NCBI RefSeq assembly: GCF_003992595.1
Contig: NZ_RZNA01000049.1
Location: 62,001-126,000, forward strand
Origin: Flagellimonas oceanensis
GTDB taxonomy: Bacteria > Bacteroidota > Bacteroidia > Flavobacteriales > Flavobacteriaceae
Length of the DNA: 64,000 nt
Direction: 5' to 3'
The position numbers and the translations under genes are program-made. Of the stretch, positions 51,358 through 60,237 are shown piece after piece. The notes under the pieces were generated by a model. That model worked only from the letters and a program-made list of their open reading frames with translations, did no database searches and had not been told where the DNA came from. Every line of letters starts with the position of its first letter. Position 1 is the first letter of the stretch.

Positions 51358-54041
51358 TGTTCTTTGGGTATTGAAAACATCATACGTGTACCTTTCTTAA
51401 ATTTTTTATCCACCGCAATGGAACCTTTATGACTTTCCACTATTTTTTTGCAAATGGCAAGACCAAGGCCACTACCCTGCGGTTTCTTTACATTTTGATT
51501 TTTTGATTGATAGAATTTGTCAAAGATGTAATCCTTGTCCTCTTCGGGTATTCCCCTGCCATTATCTTTAATGGTAACCAAAACCTCCTTATTAAGGTCT
51601 TCCAACAGAATTTTGATTCTTCCGTTATGGGGTTCTGTAAATTTAAGGGAATTCGAGAGCAAATTCGTCAATACTTGCAAAATTCGGTCCTCATCATAGG
51701 CTGCAAACACCTTTTCTTTGTGAGAAAACTTAATTTTTATCTCTTTTTTGGATGCAATTTGCTCCACTCCTTTTATGGCCTTCTGAATGGTTATTGACAT
51801 ATTATGTTCGTCAATGTCCAGTTCCGATCTATTCCCCGATAATTTTTCAAGGTCCAAAATGTTATGAATCAAGGTGTCCAAACGATCACTGTCCCTATTG
51901 ATATTTTCCAGGAATCTGTTTCTGAGTTCGGGTGGCATTCCCTCATCTTCCAAAACTTCCGAAGCTGCTTTTATGGAGGTAATTGGTGTCTTGAGCTCGT
52001 GTGCCACGGTATCCAAAAACTCGTCCTTGAGCTTATCCTGAATGCGAAGCTCCTTGTTGGCTGCTTTTAATTGCTGGGCCATAGCAGCAAGCTCTTCGGA
52101 CTTTTCCCTAAGTAATTTGTTGCTTGCTTTGGTTTCCTTGCTCTCTTCCAAAATATTGAGTACCTCCACTAAACTTATGGGTGTTTCCTTCGAAACCGAG
52201 GCCAATAATATTTTTGCCGAAGCACTTCCGATACTCCCCGTTAAAAGCTTCTCTGAAAAATTGATCAATCTAGCATCTGCTCGTTCTTCGGTTTCGGATA
52301 TATTATATTTTTTATTGAAAAATTGTAAGGCCCTATTGGTCCGTTGCTCTCCCAAAAAACGATTTAATAATCGTTTAATATCAGCTACATAAGCTTCTCC
52401 TTTCCAGATAAATCCTCCCTCCTGAAGATTACCATAGTTTTCGTGATTAACGAACATCTCGGCATAATTACGTTCCCTATAATTACCTTTGGTATGAAGG
52501 GAAAACCCAACGAACGTCAGGGTATTAAAGGACATGCTCCATAAAAAGGCATTACTTTCCGGCGTTAAATAATCCAACCCAAACAAATGTGCCGGCTGCA
52601 ACCAGGCCTGACCAAAGAGTCCTTCTTCCATAGATTCCACACCGGGCATGGTGGCTTGACTAATTATTGGCAAAAACAAGGTGTAAAACACAACAGCTAA
52701 ACCTACTAGAATACCAATTTCTGCTCCTTTTGCTGTTCCCCTTCGCCAGGTCAACCCCAAAAAGAACGATGGTGCCAACTGAGCAATGATCACAAAAGAG
52801 ATCAATCCGATGGAATACAAAGAAAGTTGAGCGGAAAACCGAATGTAGAAGAAATAGGCAATGATGATCAAAAGAAAAATAGCAACTCTCCTAATGTTTT
52901 TGATACGCTTATTGTTTTCTTCGGGATTGCCTTCCACCAATGTTTTAATGAATCCGTAGGGAATCACAATGTTGTTACTTACCATGGTTGACAATGCAAG
53001 GGTAGAGACCACAATCATTGAAATGACAGTGGTAAATCCACCGATAAAAACCAAAAGTGCCAATCCGTAATTGTTCTCCTGTAAAGGCAATAAAAGGGAA
53101 TAATAATCATGATTTACCGTAGCTGGGAGACTAATATTCCCAGCCCAGGCTATAAAAATCACGAAAACATTGAATAACAGCAAGTACAACGGGAACAACC
53201 AAATGGCTTTGCGCAAATAGCTTTCGTTATCGTTCTCCACTACGGCCACATGAAATTGTCTGGGCAGCAAAAAAATGGCGAAAATGGAAAGACAGATGGT
53301 AAACAGCCAGTTGAAACCATTCTCTAAACCACCAAAAGTGGTCAGTTGCTCAAAGTTTTCCTGTAGGCTTGCCTGAGTGTAGAGGTCTGTGGTTCCATCA
53401 AACAAATAAAAGGTAATGTAAATTCCAATGGCCAAGAAGAAGCCCAGTTTTAAAATGGACTCCAAAGCAATGGTCGCCACGATGCCTTTTCGGTGTTCCG
53501 AAGTATCGGTGGACAAGGTTCCATAAAAGGCAACAAAAACCGCTATAAGCAACGCAATGTAGAAGGTGGAATCATCGAAAAAGCCCGTGGATTCATAACC
53601 TCCTTTTGCCGAGATCAATGAAAATGTCTCGGATACTGCTTTTAATTGCAAGGAGATATATGGAATTATGGCAAATAAACAGGTTAGCGTTACCAAAGCT
53701 CCCAACTGGCGATTATTACCATATCTCATGGAAATAAAATCGGCAACACTGGAAATTTTGTGCTGTTTGGAGATACGAATTACCTTTCTCATGAGTACAA
53801 CCCAAAGAGGCAGGGCAATTACAGGCCCAAGATAAACGGCCATAAAACTAATACCCGAACTGGATGCTATTCCCACACTCCCGTAGTAGGTCCATGCGGT
53901 ACAGTATACCGCCAGTGAAAGTGTGTAGACATAAGGATTGTTCGTCCATTTGCTCCTTTTGTTCTTTTCGGCAAAGTAGGCCAGTACAAAAAGCATGGCC
54001 AAATACAACACAATTACCAATCCTACAATATAATTACTCAT
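51354..54041 (-). CDS. Sodium/solute-symporter-fused sensor histidine kinase (CbrA-like)
   Basis: The 895-residue protein joins an N-terminal SSS transporter domain of about 13 helices (residues 1-520; YTLSLAVYCTAWTYYGSVGIASSSGISFMAVYLGP; ISSVADFISMRYGNNRQLGALVTLTC) to a coiled coil (LREKSEELAAMAQQLKAANKEL) and a kinase core. The H box is TVAHELKTPITS (His at about 681), the N box LTNLLSNSLKFTE, and G boxes DNGRGIPEEDKDYIF and GSGLGLAICKKIVESHKG. Architecture equals CbrA/CrbS kinases, which couple substrate transport or binding to control of acetate or amino-acid use. It overlaps the receiver gene and the small DUF3311-like gene. Confidence 0.93.
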   Translation of the reverse strand: MSNYIVGLVIVLYLAMLFVLAYFAEKNKRSKWTNNPYVYTLSLAVYCTAWTYYGSVGIASSSGISFMAVYLGPVIALPLWVVLMRKVIRISKQHKISSVADFISMRYGNNRQLGALVTLTCLFAIIPYISLQLKAVSETFSLISAKGGYESTGFFDDSTFYIALLIAVFVAFYGTLSTDTSEHRKGIVATIALESILKLGFFLAIGIYITFYLFDGTTDLYTQASLQENFEQLTTFGGLENGFNWLFTICLSIFAIFLLPRQFHVAVVENDNESYLRKAIWLFPLYLLLFNVFVIFIAWAGNISLPATVNHDYYSLLLPLQENNYGLALLVFIGGFTTVISMIVVSTLALSTMVSNNIVIPYGFIKTLVEGNPEENNKRIKNIRRVAIFLLIIIAYFFYIRFSAQLSLYSIGLISFVIIAQLAPSFFLGLTWRRGTAKGAEIGILVGLAVVFYTLFLPIISQATMPGVESMEEGLFGQAWLQPAHLFGLDYLTPESNAFLWSMSFNTLTFVGFSLHTKGNYRERNYAEMFVNHENYGNLQEGGFIWKGEAYVADIKRLLNRFLGEQRTNRALQFFNKKYNISETEERADARLINFSEKLLTGSIGSASAKILLASVSKETPISLVEVLNILEESKETKASNKLLREKSEELAAMAQQLKAANKELRIQDKLKDEFLDTVAHELKTPITSIKAASEVLEDEGMPPELRNRFLENINRDSDRLDTLIHNILDLEKLSGNRSELDIDEHNMSITIQKAIKGVEQIASKKEIKIKFSHKEKVFAAYDEDRILQVLTNLLSNSLKFTEPHNGRIKILLEDLNKEVLVTIKDNGRGIPEEDKDYIFDKFYQSKNQNVKKPQGSGLGLAICKKIVESHKGSIAVDKKFKKGTRMMFSIPKEQ

Positions 54042-54228
54042 AGAACCGCTTTAAAATAATATAGGCCAAGACAATGGAAACCAACCAGCTAAGAAATATG
54101 AATACATAGAACATGGGAAAGCCAAAAATTTCAGCTTCTCCATCAAAAATGGTAACAAATGGCACATTCCATAAAAAAAACAGTACTATGGAAATAAGTA
54201 TCAATTTCTGCTGATGCCTTTTCTTCAT
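54034..54228 (-). CDS. Small DUF3311-like membrane protein
   Basis: The 64-residue protein has two helices (LILISIVLFFLWNVPFVTIF and FPMFYVFIFLSWLVSIVLAYIIL) with a short loop DGEAEIFG. Pattern and size resemble DUF3311 proteins that accompany SSS symporters. The ORF track extends 21 codons upstream; MKKRHQQK at 54228 gives a standard positively charged start. It overlaps the symporter-kinase start by 8 nt and follows the ActP-type symporter gene by 84 nt. Confidence 0.7.
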   Translation of the reverse strand: MKKRHQQKLILISIVLFFLWNVPFVTIFDGEAEIFGFPMFYVFIFLSWLVSIVLAYIILKRFYE

Positions 54229-54312
54229 TTTTATTTGCACGGTCGCTAAACTTAAAATTACAAAAAACGGTGCGGTAAATCCATACCACACCGCTTTTTC
54301 ACAACCAACTAA

Positions 54313-56028
54313 TTAATGAGACGATGCTTCACCCGCACCGCTGGGTATTCTGATATGCTCCACAATTTCCTGAACTTCTTCTGGAGGTTCTGGGGTAAAC
54401 CTATTTACTACGATGGCCACAATAAAGTTGACGATCATGGCAATGGTTCCAAACCCTTCGGGCGATATGCCAAACCACCAGCTTTCCTGAAGACCGGCCA
54501 CTGCTTCTTTGCCTCCGTCAAATATTCCAAATTTGAATTTCAGCATGTAGAAAAGCATCAAACAAAGCCCTACGATCATTCCAGAAATGGCTCCCTTGCT
54601 GTTCATTTTTTTATAGAAAATACCCAAGATGATAGCAGGGAAAAACGATGCAGCTGCAAGACCAAAGGCCAAGGCCACAACCGCTGCCACAAAGCCCGGC
54701 GGGTTGATTCCAAAATAACCGGCAATAACAACAGCTATCGCAGCTGAAAGTCTAGCTGCCCAAAGCTCTGCCTTTTCAGAAAGATCTGGTTTAAGTACGT
54801 TTTTAATCAAATCGTGGGAAACCGAAGATGAAATCACCAATAATAAGCCTGCTGCAGTAGATAGCGCTGCTGCCAGTCCACCTGCAGCTATCAAACCGAT
54901 TACCCAGGCCGGAAGGTCGGCAATTTCCGGGTTGGCCAATACCATAATATCACGATCTACCGTAAGCTCATTTACCTCGGGCGATGCCACATATTGGATT
55001 TTACCATCACCATTTTTGTCATCATGGGCAATCAGCCCCGTGGTTTCCCAGCGACTGAACCATTCTGGCATGTTATCGTATTCCTTACCACTTACGGTTT
55101 CAATCAGGTTGGTTCTGGCAAATACGGCCACAGCTGGTGCAGTGGTGTAAAGAATTGCTATGAACAATAATGCCAATCCAGCAGATTTTCTAGCATCACG
55201 TACCCGTTTTACCGTAAAAAACCGAACTATGACGTGGGGCAATCCAGCCGTACCCACCATCAAGGCAAGGGTAATGGCAAAAACATCGATGGTGCTCTTT
55301 GAACCATCTGTATATTCCGCAAAGCCAAGTTCGGTAGAGAGACCATCCAATTTATCCAAAAGATAAGTTCCAGAACCATCAGATAGGGTACTACCAAAAC
55401 CTAGTTGGGGTACTGGGTTTCCTGTCATCTGAATGGAAATGAATATGGCCGGTACCATAAAGGCGAATATCAACACGCAATATTGAGCCACCTGCGTATA
55501 AGTGATACCCTTCATTCCACCGAGTACGGCATAGAACAACACAATTACCATTCCGATTACTACTCCCGTATTGATATCCACTTCGAGATATCTGGAAAAG
55601 ACAATCCCTACCCCGCGCATTTGTCCCGCTACATAAGTAAAGGAAACTATCAATGCACAGATGACAGCCACGACACGTGCGGTCTTCGAGTAATAGCGTT
55701 CTCCAATAAAATCAGGAACGGTAAACTTTCCAAACTTTCTGAGATAAGGTGCCAATAGCAAAGCCAAAAGCACGTAGCCTCCCGTCCATCCCATTAAGTA
55801 AACAGCTCCATCGTATCCGGCAAAAGAGATTATCCCTGCCATGGAGATAAAAGAAGCTGCCGACATCCAATCAGCCGCAGTGGCCATTCCGTTGGCCAAT
55901 GGGGAAACTCCTCCTCCGGCCACATAAAACTCCTTGGTGGAGCCTGCTCGCGACCAAATCGCAATTCCTATATATAGTCCAAATGACAGCGCGACAAGAA
56001 CATAGGTCCATATTTGTACATCATTCAT
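54313..56028 (-). CDS. actP: ActP-like cation/acetate symporter
   Basis: The 571-residue SSS transporter contains AIWSRAGSTKEFYVAGGGVSPLANGMATAADWMSAASFISMAGIISFAGYDGAVYLMGWTGGYVLLALLLAPYLRKFGKFTVPDFIGERYYSK, a stretch typical of ActP. Later come FTYVAGQMRGVGIVFSRYL, GLPHVIVRFFTVKRVRDARKSAG and AAGGLAAALSTAAGLLLVISSSVSHDL. A periplasmic insert near residues 330-370 holds DDKNGDGKIQ, a possible EF-hand-like Ca2+ loop. It imports acetate or a related short-chain acid. The DUF4212 gene just upstream is its usual small partner. Confidence 0.92.
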   Translation of the reverse strand: MNDVQIWTYVLVALSFGLYIGIAIWSRAGSTKEFYVAGGGVSPLANGMATAADWMSAASFISMAGIISFAGYDGAVYLMGWTGGYVLLALLLAPYLRKFGKFTVPDFIGERYYSKTARVVAVICALIVSFTYVAGQMRGVGIVFSRYLEVDINTGVVIGMVIVLFYAVLGGMKGITYTQVAQYCVLIFAFMVPAIFISIQMTGNPVPQLGFGSTLSDGSGTYLLDKLDGLSTELGFAEYTDGSKSTIDVFAITLALMVGTAGLPHVIVRFFTVKRVRDARKSAGLALLFIAILYTTAPAVAVFARTNLIETVSGKEYDNMPEWFSRWETTGLIAHDDKNGDGKIQYVASPEVNELTVDRDIMVLANPEIADLPAWVIGLIAAGGLAAALSTAAGLLLVISSSVSHDLIKNVLKPDLSEKAELWAARLSAAIAVVIAGYFGINPPGFVAAVVALAFGLAAASFFPAIILGIFYKKMNSKGAISGMIVGLCLMLFYMLKFKFGIFDGGKEAVAGLQESWWFGISPEGFGTIAMIVNFIVAIVVNRFTPEPPEEVQEIVEHIRIPSGAGEASSH

Positions 56029-56050
56029 AATTTTAGATTTTGTTGGTTAG

Positions 56051-56314
56051 TTAATCTTCGTTGTATCCGTATTTCTTGTCCAATTTGTTCATTAGGCGTA
56101 CGTACACGAAAATGAGGATGACAAATACATAGATAGACCCCTGTTGTGCGAACCAAAACCCTAGTTTAAATCCACCCAGTCTAATGTTGTTCAAAGCATC
56201 TTTGAAGAGAATGCCCGCTCCGTAGGAGACCAAGAACCAGATGACCAGTAAAATGACCAAATACCTCAGGTTCTCTTTCCAATAGGCCGAAGCCTTTTTC
56301 TGTTTTTCTGACAT
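56051..56314 (-). CDS. DUF4212, small subunit of the sodium symporter
   Basis: The 87-residue protein matches the DUF4212 (Na_symport_sm) family: KASAYWKENLRYLVILLVIWFLVSYGAGILFKDALNNIRLGGFKLGFWFAQQGSIYVFVILIFVYVRLMNKLDKKYG, with two membrane helices. The family almost always precedes an SSS acetate-type symporter, as here (22 nt upstream of it), and is regarded as its accessory subunit. Confidence 0.93.
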   Translation of the reverse strand: MSEKQKKASAYWKENLRYLVILLVIWFLVSYGAGILFKDALNNIRLGGFKLGFWFAQQGSIYVFVILIFVYVRLMNKLDKKYGYNED

Positions 56315-56332
56315 AATTTGTTGGTTGTTTAG

Positions 56333-57559
56333 TTATAAATAAATCTGTGCTTGCAATGTTACCACGCTGTTGCTGTCGCCAGCACCGACTTTGGAATTGG
56401 CATATTCCAATGTTAACTTGGAATGATGGCCCGTCATAAACAGGTTGATTCCCAATCCCAATCTTGTGGCGTTGTCATCAATTGCATCTATGGTTCGTGT
56501 TTGATAGGATAAATAAGGCTGTACCCTTGAATTATCCGCTGGGGCAGGAATCAAGTATCCCACATGCCCATATACCATATTTCCGGTACCATATGGTCCC
56601 AGGTTGAAGTTACGACCATAATCGTTATTTTGAAACACGGCATAGGCAGTTATTGCGGAACCATCCTCACCAAGAGGTGCATCGTAAAAGGCGTCCACAG
56701 CCAAAATGTTGACATTTTCACCTTCTAGATTACCAGTTCCGTCCATCACCACAACACCGTTTGGATGTGTTAGAAAACCTGCTCCGACATTGAATACTTT
56801 TTTGCTGCCCAGATAGGTCCCTACCTTGTAAGGAAGAAAGTTGGATTCTTCATCCAAGAACTGATAATCGAAATAACCTTGAATTACTTTACCTGCATCG
56901 GCAGAACCCAATAATTCCCTTCCTCGATACACGGCTCTGCCGTTTGGTGTAGGATCATTGGTGGCATCCAAGGTATTTGTAATAGCCTCATTGAAAGATA
57001 CCCGGTATTGCAAACGACCTACCCTACCCTTTACATACACACCCAAATGACGGGCAAATTGGTCGCTAAGTCCCAATACTGCCCAAGACTGGCGGTTGTT
57101 GTCCAAGGTCATAAAATTAAGGGTACTACTATTGTTCAGTCTGGAAATGCCATTCCAGTAGTGCAGTCCAGTCCCCGCATAAAAATCCTTTGCAACACGC
57201 CATTCCCCCCAAAAGGAGTGGTAAAAAAGTTGTGAAGACTCCCCTTTTCCCGTTGCACTAAGATTATTTCCGTTCAAACTGTTTAATCCAAAATGTGACA
57301 ACAGCAGGAACCTTTTGTTCAATTGGGTAAAGCTCAACAATCTTGCTCTTCGGACGCTAAAGTTTGTGGTGCTGACATCCTCAGGAACATTATCGTTGTA
57401 TTGGGCCCAAAACTGACCCCATGCGATCATACGAAGATATTTGGAACCATCTTCGTTGAAATTGATTTTGAAACCTCCCGTGTATTCGGTGTTTCCCTGT
57501 GAAAATGATTTTGGAACGAACAACAGAAAAAATACCATTCCAATTAGGATTCTTTTCAT
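56333..57559 (-). CDS. Outer-membrane porin (16-18-strand beta-barrel type)
   Basis: A signal peptide (MKRILIGMVFFLLFVPKSFSQ) is followed by alternating amphipathic strands: GGFKINFNEDGSKYLRMIAWGQFWAQYND, RLLSFTQLNKRFLLLSHFG, GQFAR-type strands such as LQYRVSFNEAI, and a C-terminal strand ending VVTLQAQIYL with the terminal aromatic/hydrophobic pattern of barrel proteins. It resembles phosphate-selective/OprP-like porins. Being first in the acetate operon, it probably lets acetate or a related small acid through the outer membrane. Confidence 0.85.
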   Translation of the reverse strand: MKRILIGMVFFLLFVPKSFSQGNTEYTGGFKINFNEDGSKYLRMIAWGQFWAQYNDNVPEDVSTTNFSVRRARLLSFTQLNKRFLLLSHFGLNSLNGNNLSATGKGESSQLFYHSFWGEWRVAKDFYAGTGLHYWNGISRLNNSSTLNFMTLDNNRQSWAVLGLSDQFARHLGVYVKGRVGRLQYRVSFNEAITNTLDATNDPTPNGRAVYRGRELLGSADAGKVIQGYFDYQFLDEESNFLPYKVGTYLGSKKVFNVGAGFLTHPNGVVVMDGTGNLEGENVNILAVDAFYDAPLGEDGSAITAYAVFQNNDYGRNFNLGPYGTGNMVYGHVGYLIPAPADNSRVQPYLSYQTRTIDAIDDNATRLGLGINLFMTGHHSKLTLEYANSKVGAGDSNSVVTLQAQIYL

Positions 57560-57637
57560 TTCAGTTTGAGTGTTAGAGCGTTATGTGCTCTACGAACATC
57601 CTAAAATTTTGTCCTGAAATAAAAATCCATATATATA

Positions 57638-57655
57638 TATGCTAAATAATTATAC
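57638..57655 (+). repeat. Left copy of an imperfect inverted repeat flanking the zinc-ribbon gene
   Basis: TATGCTAAATAATTATAC ends directly at the stop codon of the zinc-ribbon/HTH gene. The opposite strand of 58073-58092 reads TATGCTAATTAAGTATATC. Both could be remnants of transposon ends or binding sites of the encoded protein. Confidence 0.4.
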
Positions 57656-58069
57656 TCAATCCTTAAAACGGTCCCATTTTATCAGCATAAATTTATCACC
57701 CAACTCGGTTACCAACTGTCCTGCCCCTTTTAGGTTTTCAGGGTTTTGAAAGTATTTTTGAAGCTCCGTATGGTTCAGGATCTTGTAAGTGGGATGGTAC
57801 TTTGAATTGTAAGGCCGTTTGATGTTATATTTTCGGACCCAATTCATTACGGAAACATGGGAAACACCCAAAATACGCTCGATTTCACGATAGGTCAATC
57901 CCTCCAAATACAACTGTAGCGCCTTGTTCACGAAGTAATCGTCAATCTGTTTACCTAGTTTGGGCACCGTAAAATAGTAACCACAGGACTTGCATTTATA
58001 GCGTTGCCGCTCTTTTATAATTCCGGCTTTGGTAAACTCTGTGGATGAGCAATTTGGGCAACTTTCCAT
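57656..58069 (-). CDS. Zinc-ribbon/HTH protein of IS1 InsA-like ancestry
   Basis: The 137-residue protein has a four-cysteine zinc ribbon at the start (CPNCSSTEFTKAGIIKERQRYKCKSCGYYF), a helix-turn-helix (ALQLYLEGLTYREIERILGVSHVSVMNWVRKY) and a tail of about 50 residues (YHPTYKILNHTELQKYFQNPENL...) with no DDE catalytic motif. The first two parts match the DNA-binding N-terminus of IS1-type transposases (InsA). With no catalytic half next to it and an undamaged frame, it looks like a domesticated DNA-binding protein and is a candidate regulator of the adjoining acetate operon. Confidence 0.8.
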   Translation of the reverse strand: MESCPNCSSTEFTKAGIIKERQRYKCKSCGYYFTVPKLGKQIDDYFVNKALQLYLEGLTYREIERILGVSHVSVMNWVRKYNIKRPYNSKYHPTYKILNHTELQKYFQNPENLKGAGQLVTELGDKFMLIKWDRFKD

Positions 58070-58071
58070 AC

Positions 58072-58102
58072 TTGATATACTTAATTAGCATAAATATATC
58101 AA
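58072..58102. repeat. Inverted repeat TTGATATA-N15-TATATCAA upstream of the zinc-ribbon gene
   Basis: Perfect 8-bp arms lie within 35 nt of the start codon and enclose the right copy of the TATGCTAA-type repeat. Position suggests an operator or the end of an old insertion. Confidence 0.45.
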
Positions 58103-58133
58103 TTTAGCTTTAAATATTTATCATTCTTATAGC

Positions 58134-58165
58134 AATAAAAAAAGGGAATCGTTAAAATTCCCTTT
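58134..58165 (-). terminator. Rho-independent terminator of purC
   Basis: On the minus strand AAAGGGAAT pairs with ATTCCCTTT around 7 nt and runs into seven or more T residues, about 30 nt after the purC stop. Confidence 0.88.
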
Positions 58166-58196
58166 AGTTTATTGGTCAAATCACAATATAGGTGGG

Positions 58197-59150
58197 TTAT
58201 TTTGACAAATATGTGGTCACATTCTCCAAAATACGCTCTTGAAGATTAGAAATATCGCTTTTCACGAATTGCTCCCCTGTAATATTCTCATAAAGTTCAA
58301 TATACCGATTGGAAACCGACTCGATATAATCATTAGACATTTCAGGGACCGATTGTCCCTCTAGTCCTTGGAATCCGTTGGAAATCAACCACTGTCTAAC
58401 AAATTCCTTTGATAATTGCTTTTGGGCTTCACCCTTAGCTTGGCGTTCATCATAGCCGTCGGCATAGAAATATCGGGAAGAGTCCGGGGTATGGATTTCA
58501 TCGATCAAAACAATTTCCCCTTCTTTGGTTTTACCGAATTCGTATTTGGTGTCCACCAAAATAAGACCTCTTTTGGCCGCTATTTCGGTTCCTCTTTGAA
58601 ATAGGGCTCGTGTATATTTTTCCAATACTTCGTAATCTTCCTTGTAGACAATACCACGCTTCAAAATATCCTCTTTGGAAATATCCTCGTCATGATCTCC
58701 TTTTTCAGCTTTTGTTGCTGGAGTAATAATCGGTTCCGGAAATTTATCGTTCTCTTGCATTCCTTCGGGCATGGGTACACCGCAAAGCATTCTTTTGCCT
58801 GCTTTGTACTCGCGTGCAGCATGGCCGGACATATAACCCCTGATCACCATTTCCACCTTGAATGGTTCACAAGCCTTGCCCACCGCTACATTGGGGTCAG
58901 GAGTGGCCATCAACCAATTGGGAACAATATCTTCGGTATCCTTCATCATTTTGGTGGCTATTTGATTTAGAATCTGCCCTTTGTAGGGTATTCCTTTGGG
59001 CATCACTACATCAAACGCAGAGAGACGGTCCGTGGCAACCATTACCAAAACATCGTTCTCCAAGGTATAGACTTCCCTTACTTTTCCTTTATAAACAGAT
59101 TTTTGCCCAGGAAAATTAAAATCCGTGGACATCAGCGTATTCATTCCCAT
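58197..59150 (-). CDS. purC: PurC, SAICAR synthase
   Basis: The 317-residue enzyme joins CAIR and aspartate in purine synthesis. Motifs are [31 protein letters not shown] (ATP-binding loop), [64 protein letters not shown] and [13 protein letters not shown]. It is the longer form (over 300 residues) common in Bacteroidota and yeast-like enzymes. The start may be the ATG two codons inside (MNTLMST). It follows phoH by only 8 nt. Confidence 0.95.
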   Translation of the reverse strand: MGMNTLMSTDFNFPGQKSVYKGKVREVYTLENDVLVMVATDRLSAFDVVMPKGIPYKGQILNQIATKMMKDTEDIVPNWLMATPDPNVAVGKACEPFKVEMVIRGYMSGHAAREYKAGKRMLCGVPMPEGMQENDKFPEPIITPATKAEKGDHDEDISKEDILKRGIVYKEDYEVLEKYTRALFQRGTEIAAKRGLILVDTKYEFGKTKEGEIVLIDEIHTPDSSRYFYADGYDERQAKGEAQKQLSKEFVRQWLISNGFQGLEGQSVPEMSNDYIESVSNRYIELYENITGEQFVKSDISNLQERILENVTTYLSK

Positions 59151-59158
59151 AATTTTTT

Positions 59159-60118
59159 CTAGAATTGATTTTGGTGCTCTATGTTCTGATAGGCATCAAT
59201 CACCTTTTTCACCAATTTGTGACGGATCACATCTTTATCATCTAAATAAATAATACTAATACCATCCACATTCTTTAAAATAAGCAAAGCTTCTTTTAAA
59301 CCAGAAATTACCCTGCGTGGCAAATCAATCTGCCCAGGGTCGCCCGTCAACAAAAACTTGGCATTCTTTCCCATACGAGTCAAGAACATCTTCATTTGGG
59401 CGTGCGTGGTGTTCTGGGCCTCATCCAAAATCACAAAGGCATTGTCCAAGGTTCGACCGCGCATAAACGCCATCGGTGCGATTTGGATGGTGCCGTCTTC
59501 TATGTACTTTTCCAATTTCTCGGCTGGAATCATATCCCGAAGAGCATCGTACAACGGTTGCATGTAGGGGTCAAGCTTTTCCTTGAGGTCACCTGGCAAA
59601 AAACCAAGGTTTTCCCCAGCCTCCACAGCGGGACGTGTAAGGATAATGCGTCTCACCTGTTTTTCCTTCAAGGCTTTTACGGCCAGAGCAACACCTGTAT
59701 AGGTTTTTCCGGTACCAGCGGGACCGATGGCAAAGACCATATCATCTACTTTGCAGGCATCCACCATACGTCTTTGATTGGCTGTCTGGGCCTTGATCAA
59801 CCTACCACTGACGCCGTGCACCAAAACATCGCCACTACTGGAAGATGAAGTGTACTCCTCCTTACTTGTACTGGTCAGTACCCGCTCGATCATATTCTCA
59901 TCGAGCTTATTGTATTTGGCAAACTGCCCTGTGAGTTCATCAAAGCGTTTATCGAACTCTTCCAACAGTTCTTCATCGCCAAATACTTTGATCTTGTTCC
60001 CCCTTGCTACAATCTTGAGTTTAGGGAAGTATTTCTTAAGCAACTCAATGTTAGCATTTTGTTGCCCAAAAAATTCCTGGGGGCTGATTTCCGTAAGTTC
60101 AATTATTAGTTCGTTCAA
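59159..60118 (-). CDS. PhoH family ATPase
   Basis: The 319-residue protein has Walker [66 protein letters not shown] and Walker [25 protein letters not shown] with [11 protein letters not shown], the standard PhoH core. An N-terminal KH-like part ([25 protein letters not shown]) suggests RNA binding. PhoH proteins (YbeZ-like) link to ribosome and RNA metabolism. The ORF-track start at 60187 overlaps a -7 box; homologues start at (L/M)[12 protein letters not shown], here a TTG at 60118. Confidence 0.9.
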   Translation of the reverse strand: MNELIIELTEISPQEFFGQQNANIELLKKYFPKLKIVARGNKIKVFGDEELLEEFDKRFDELTGQFAKYNKLDENMIERVLTSTSKEEYTSSSSSGDVLVHGVSGRLIKAQTANQRRMVDACKVDDMVFAIGPAGTGKTYTGVALAVKALKEKQVRRIILTRPAVEAGENLGFLPGDLKEKLDPYMQPLYDALRDMIPAEKLEKYIEDGTIQIAPMAFMRGRTLDNAFVILDEAQNTTHAQMKMFLTRMGKNAKFLLTGDPGQIDLPRRVISGLKEALLILKNVDGISIIYLDDKDVIRHKLVKKVIDAYQNIEHQNQF

Positions 60119-60184
60119 AAATAGTGAGGTGTTACAGTTGTTTTTGAAGAATTTTATTCTTTCTTTTTTGACTAATTTTACAAA

Positions 60185-60192
60185 CAAACTTA
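60185..60192 (-). promoter_or_regulatory. -7 box of the phoH-purC operon
   Basis: TAAGTTTG on the minus strand matches TAnnTTTG. Transcription would begin near 60180, inside the ORF-track version of phoH, so the true phoH start must lie downstream of it. Confidence 0.5.
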
Positions 60193-60237
60193 ACTAAAAA
60201 TCAATTTGAACGCGGAAAAACATATCAACAGTATTGT

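Noticed and set aside
57656-58069. Active IS1 element
   Set aside because: No catalytic (InsB/DDE) half, no clean terminal repeats or target duplication; only degenerate flanking repeats.
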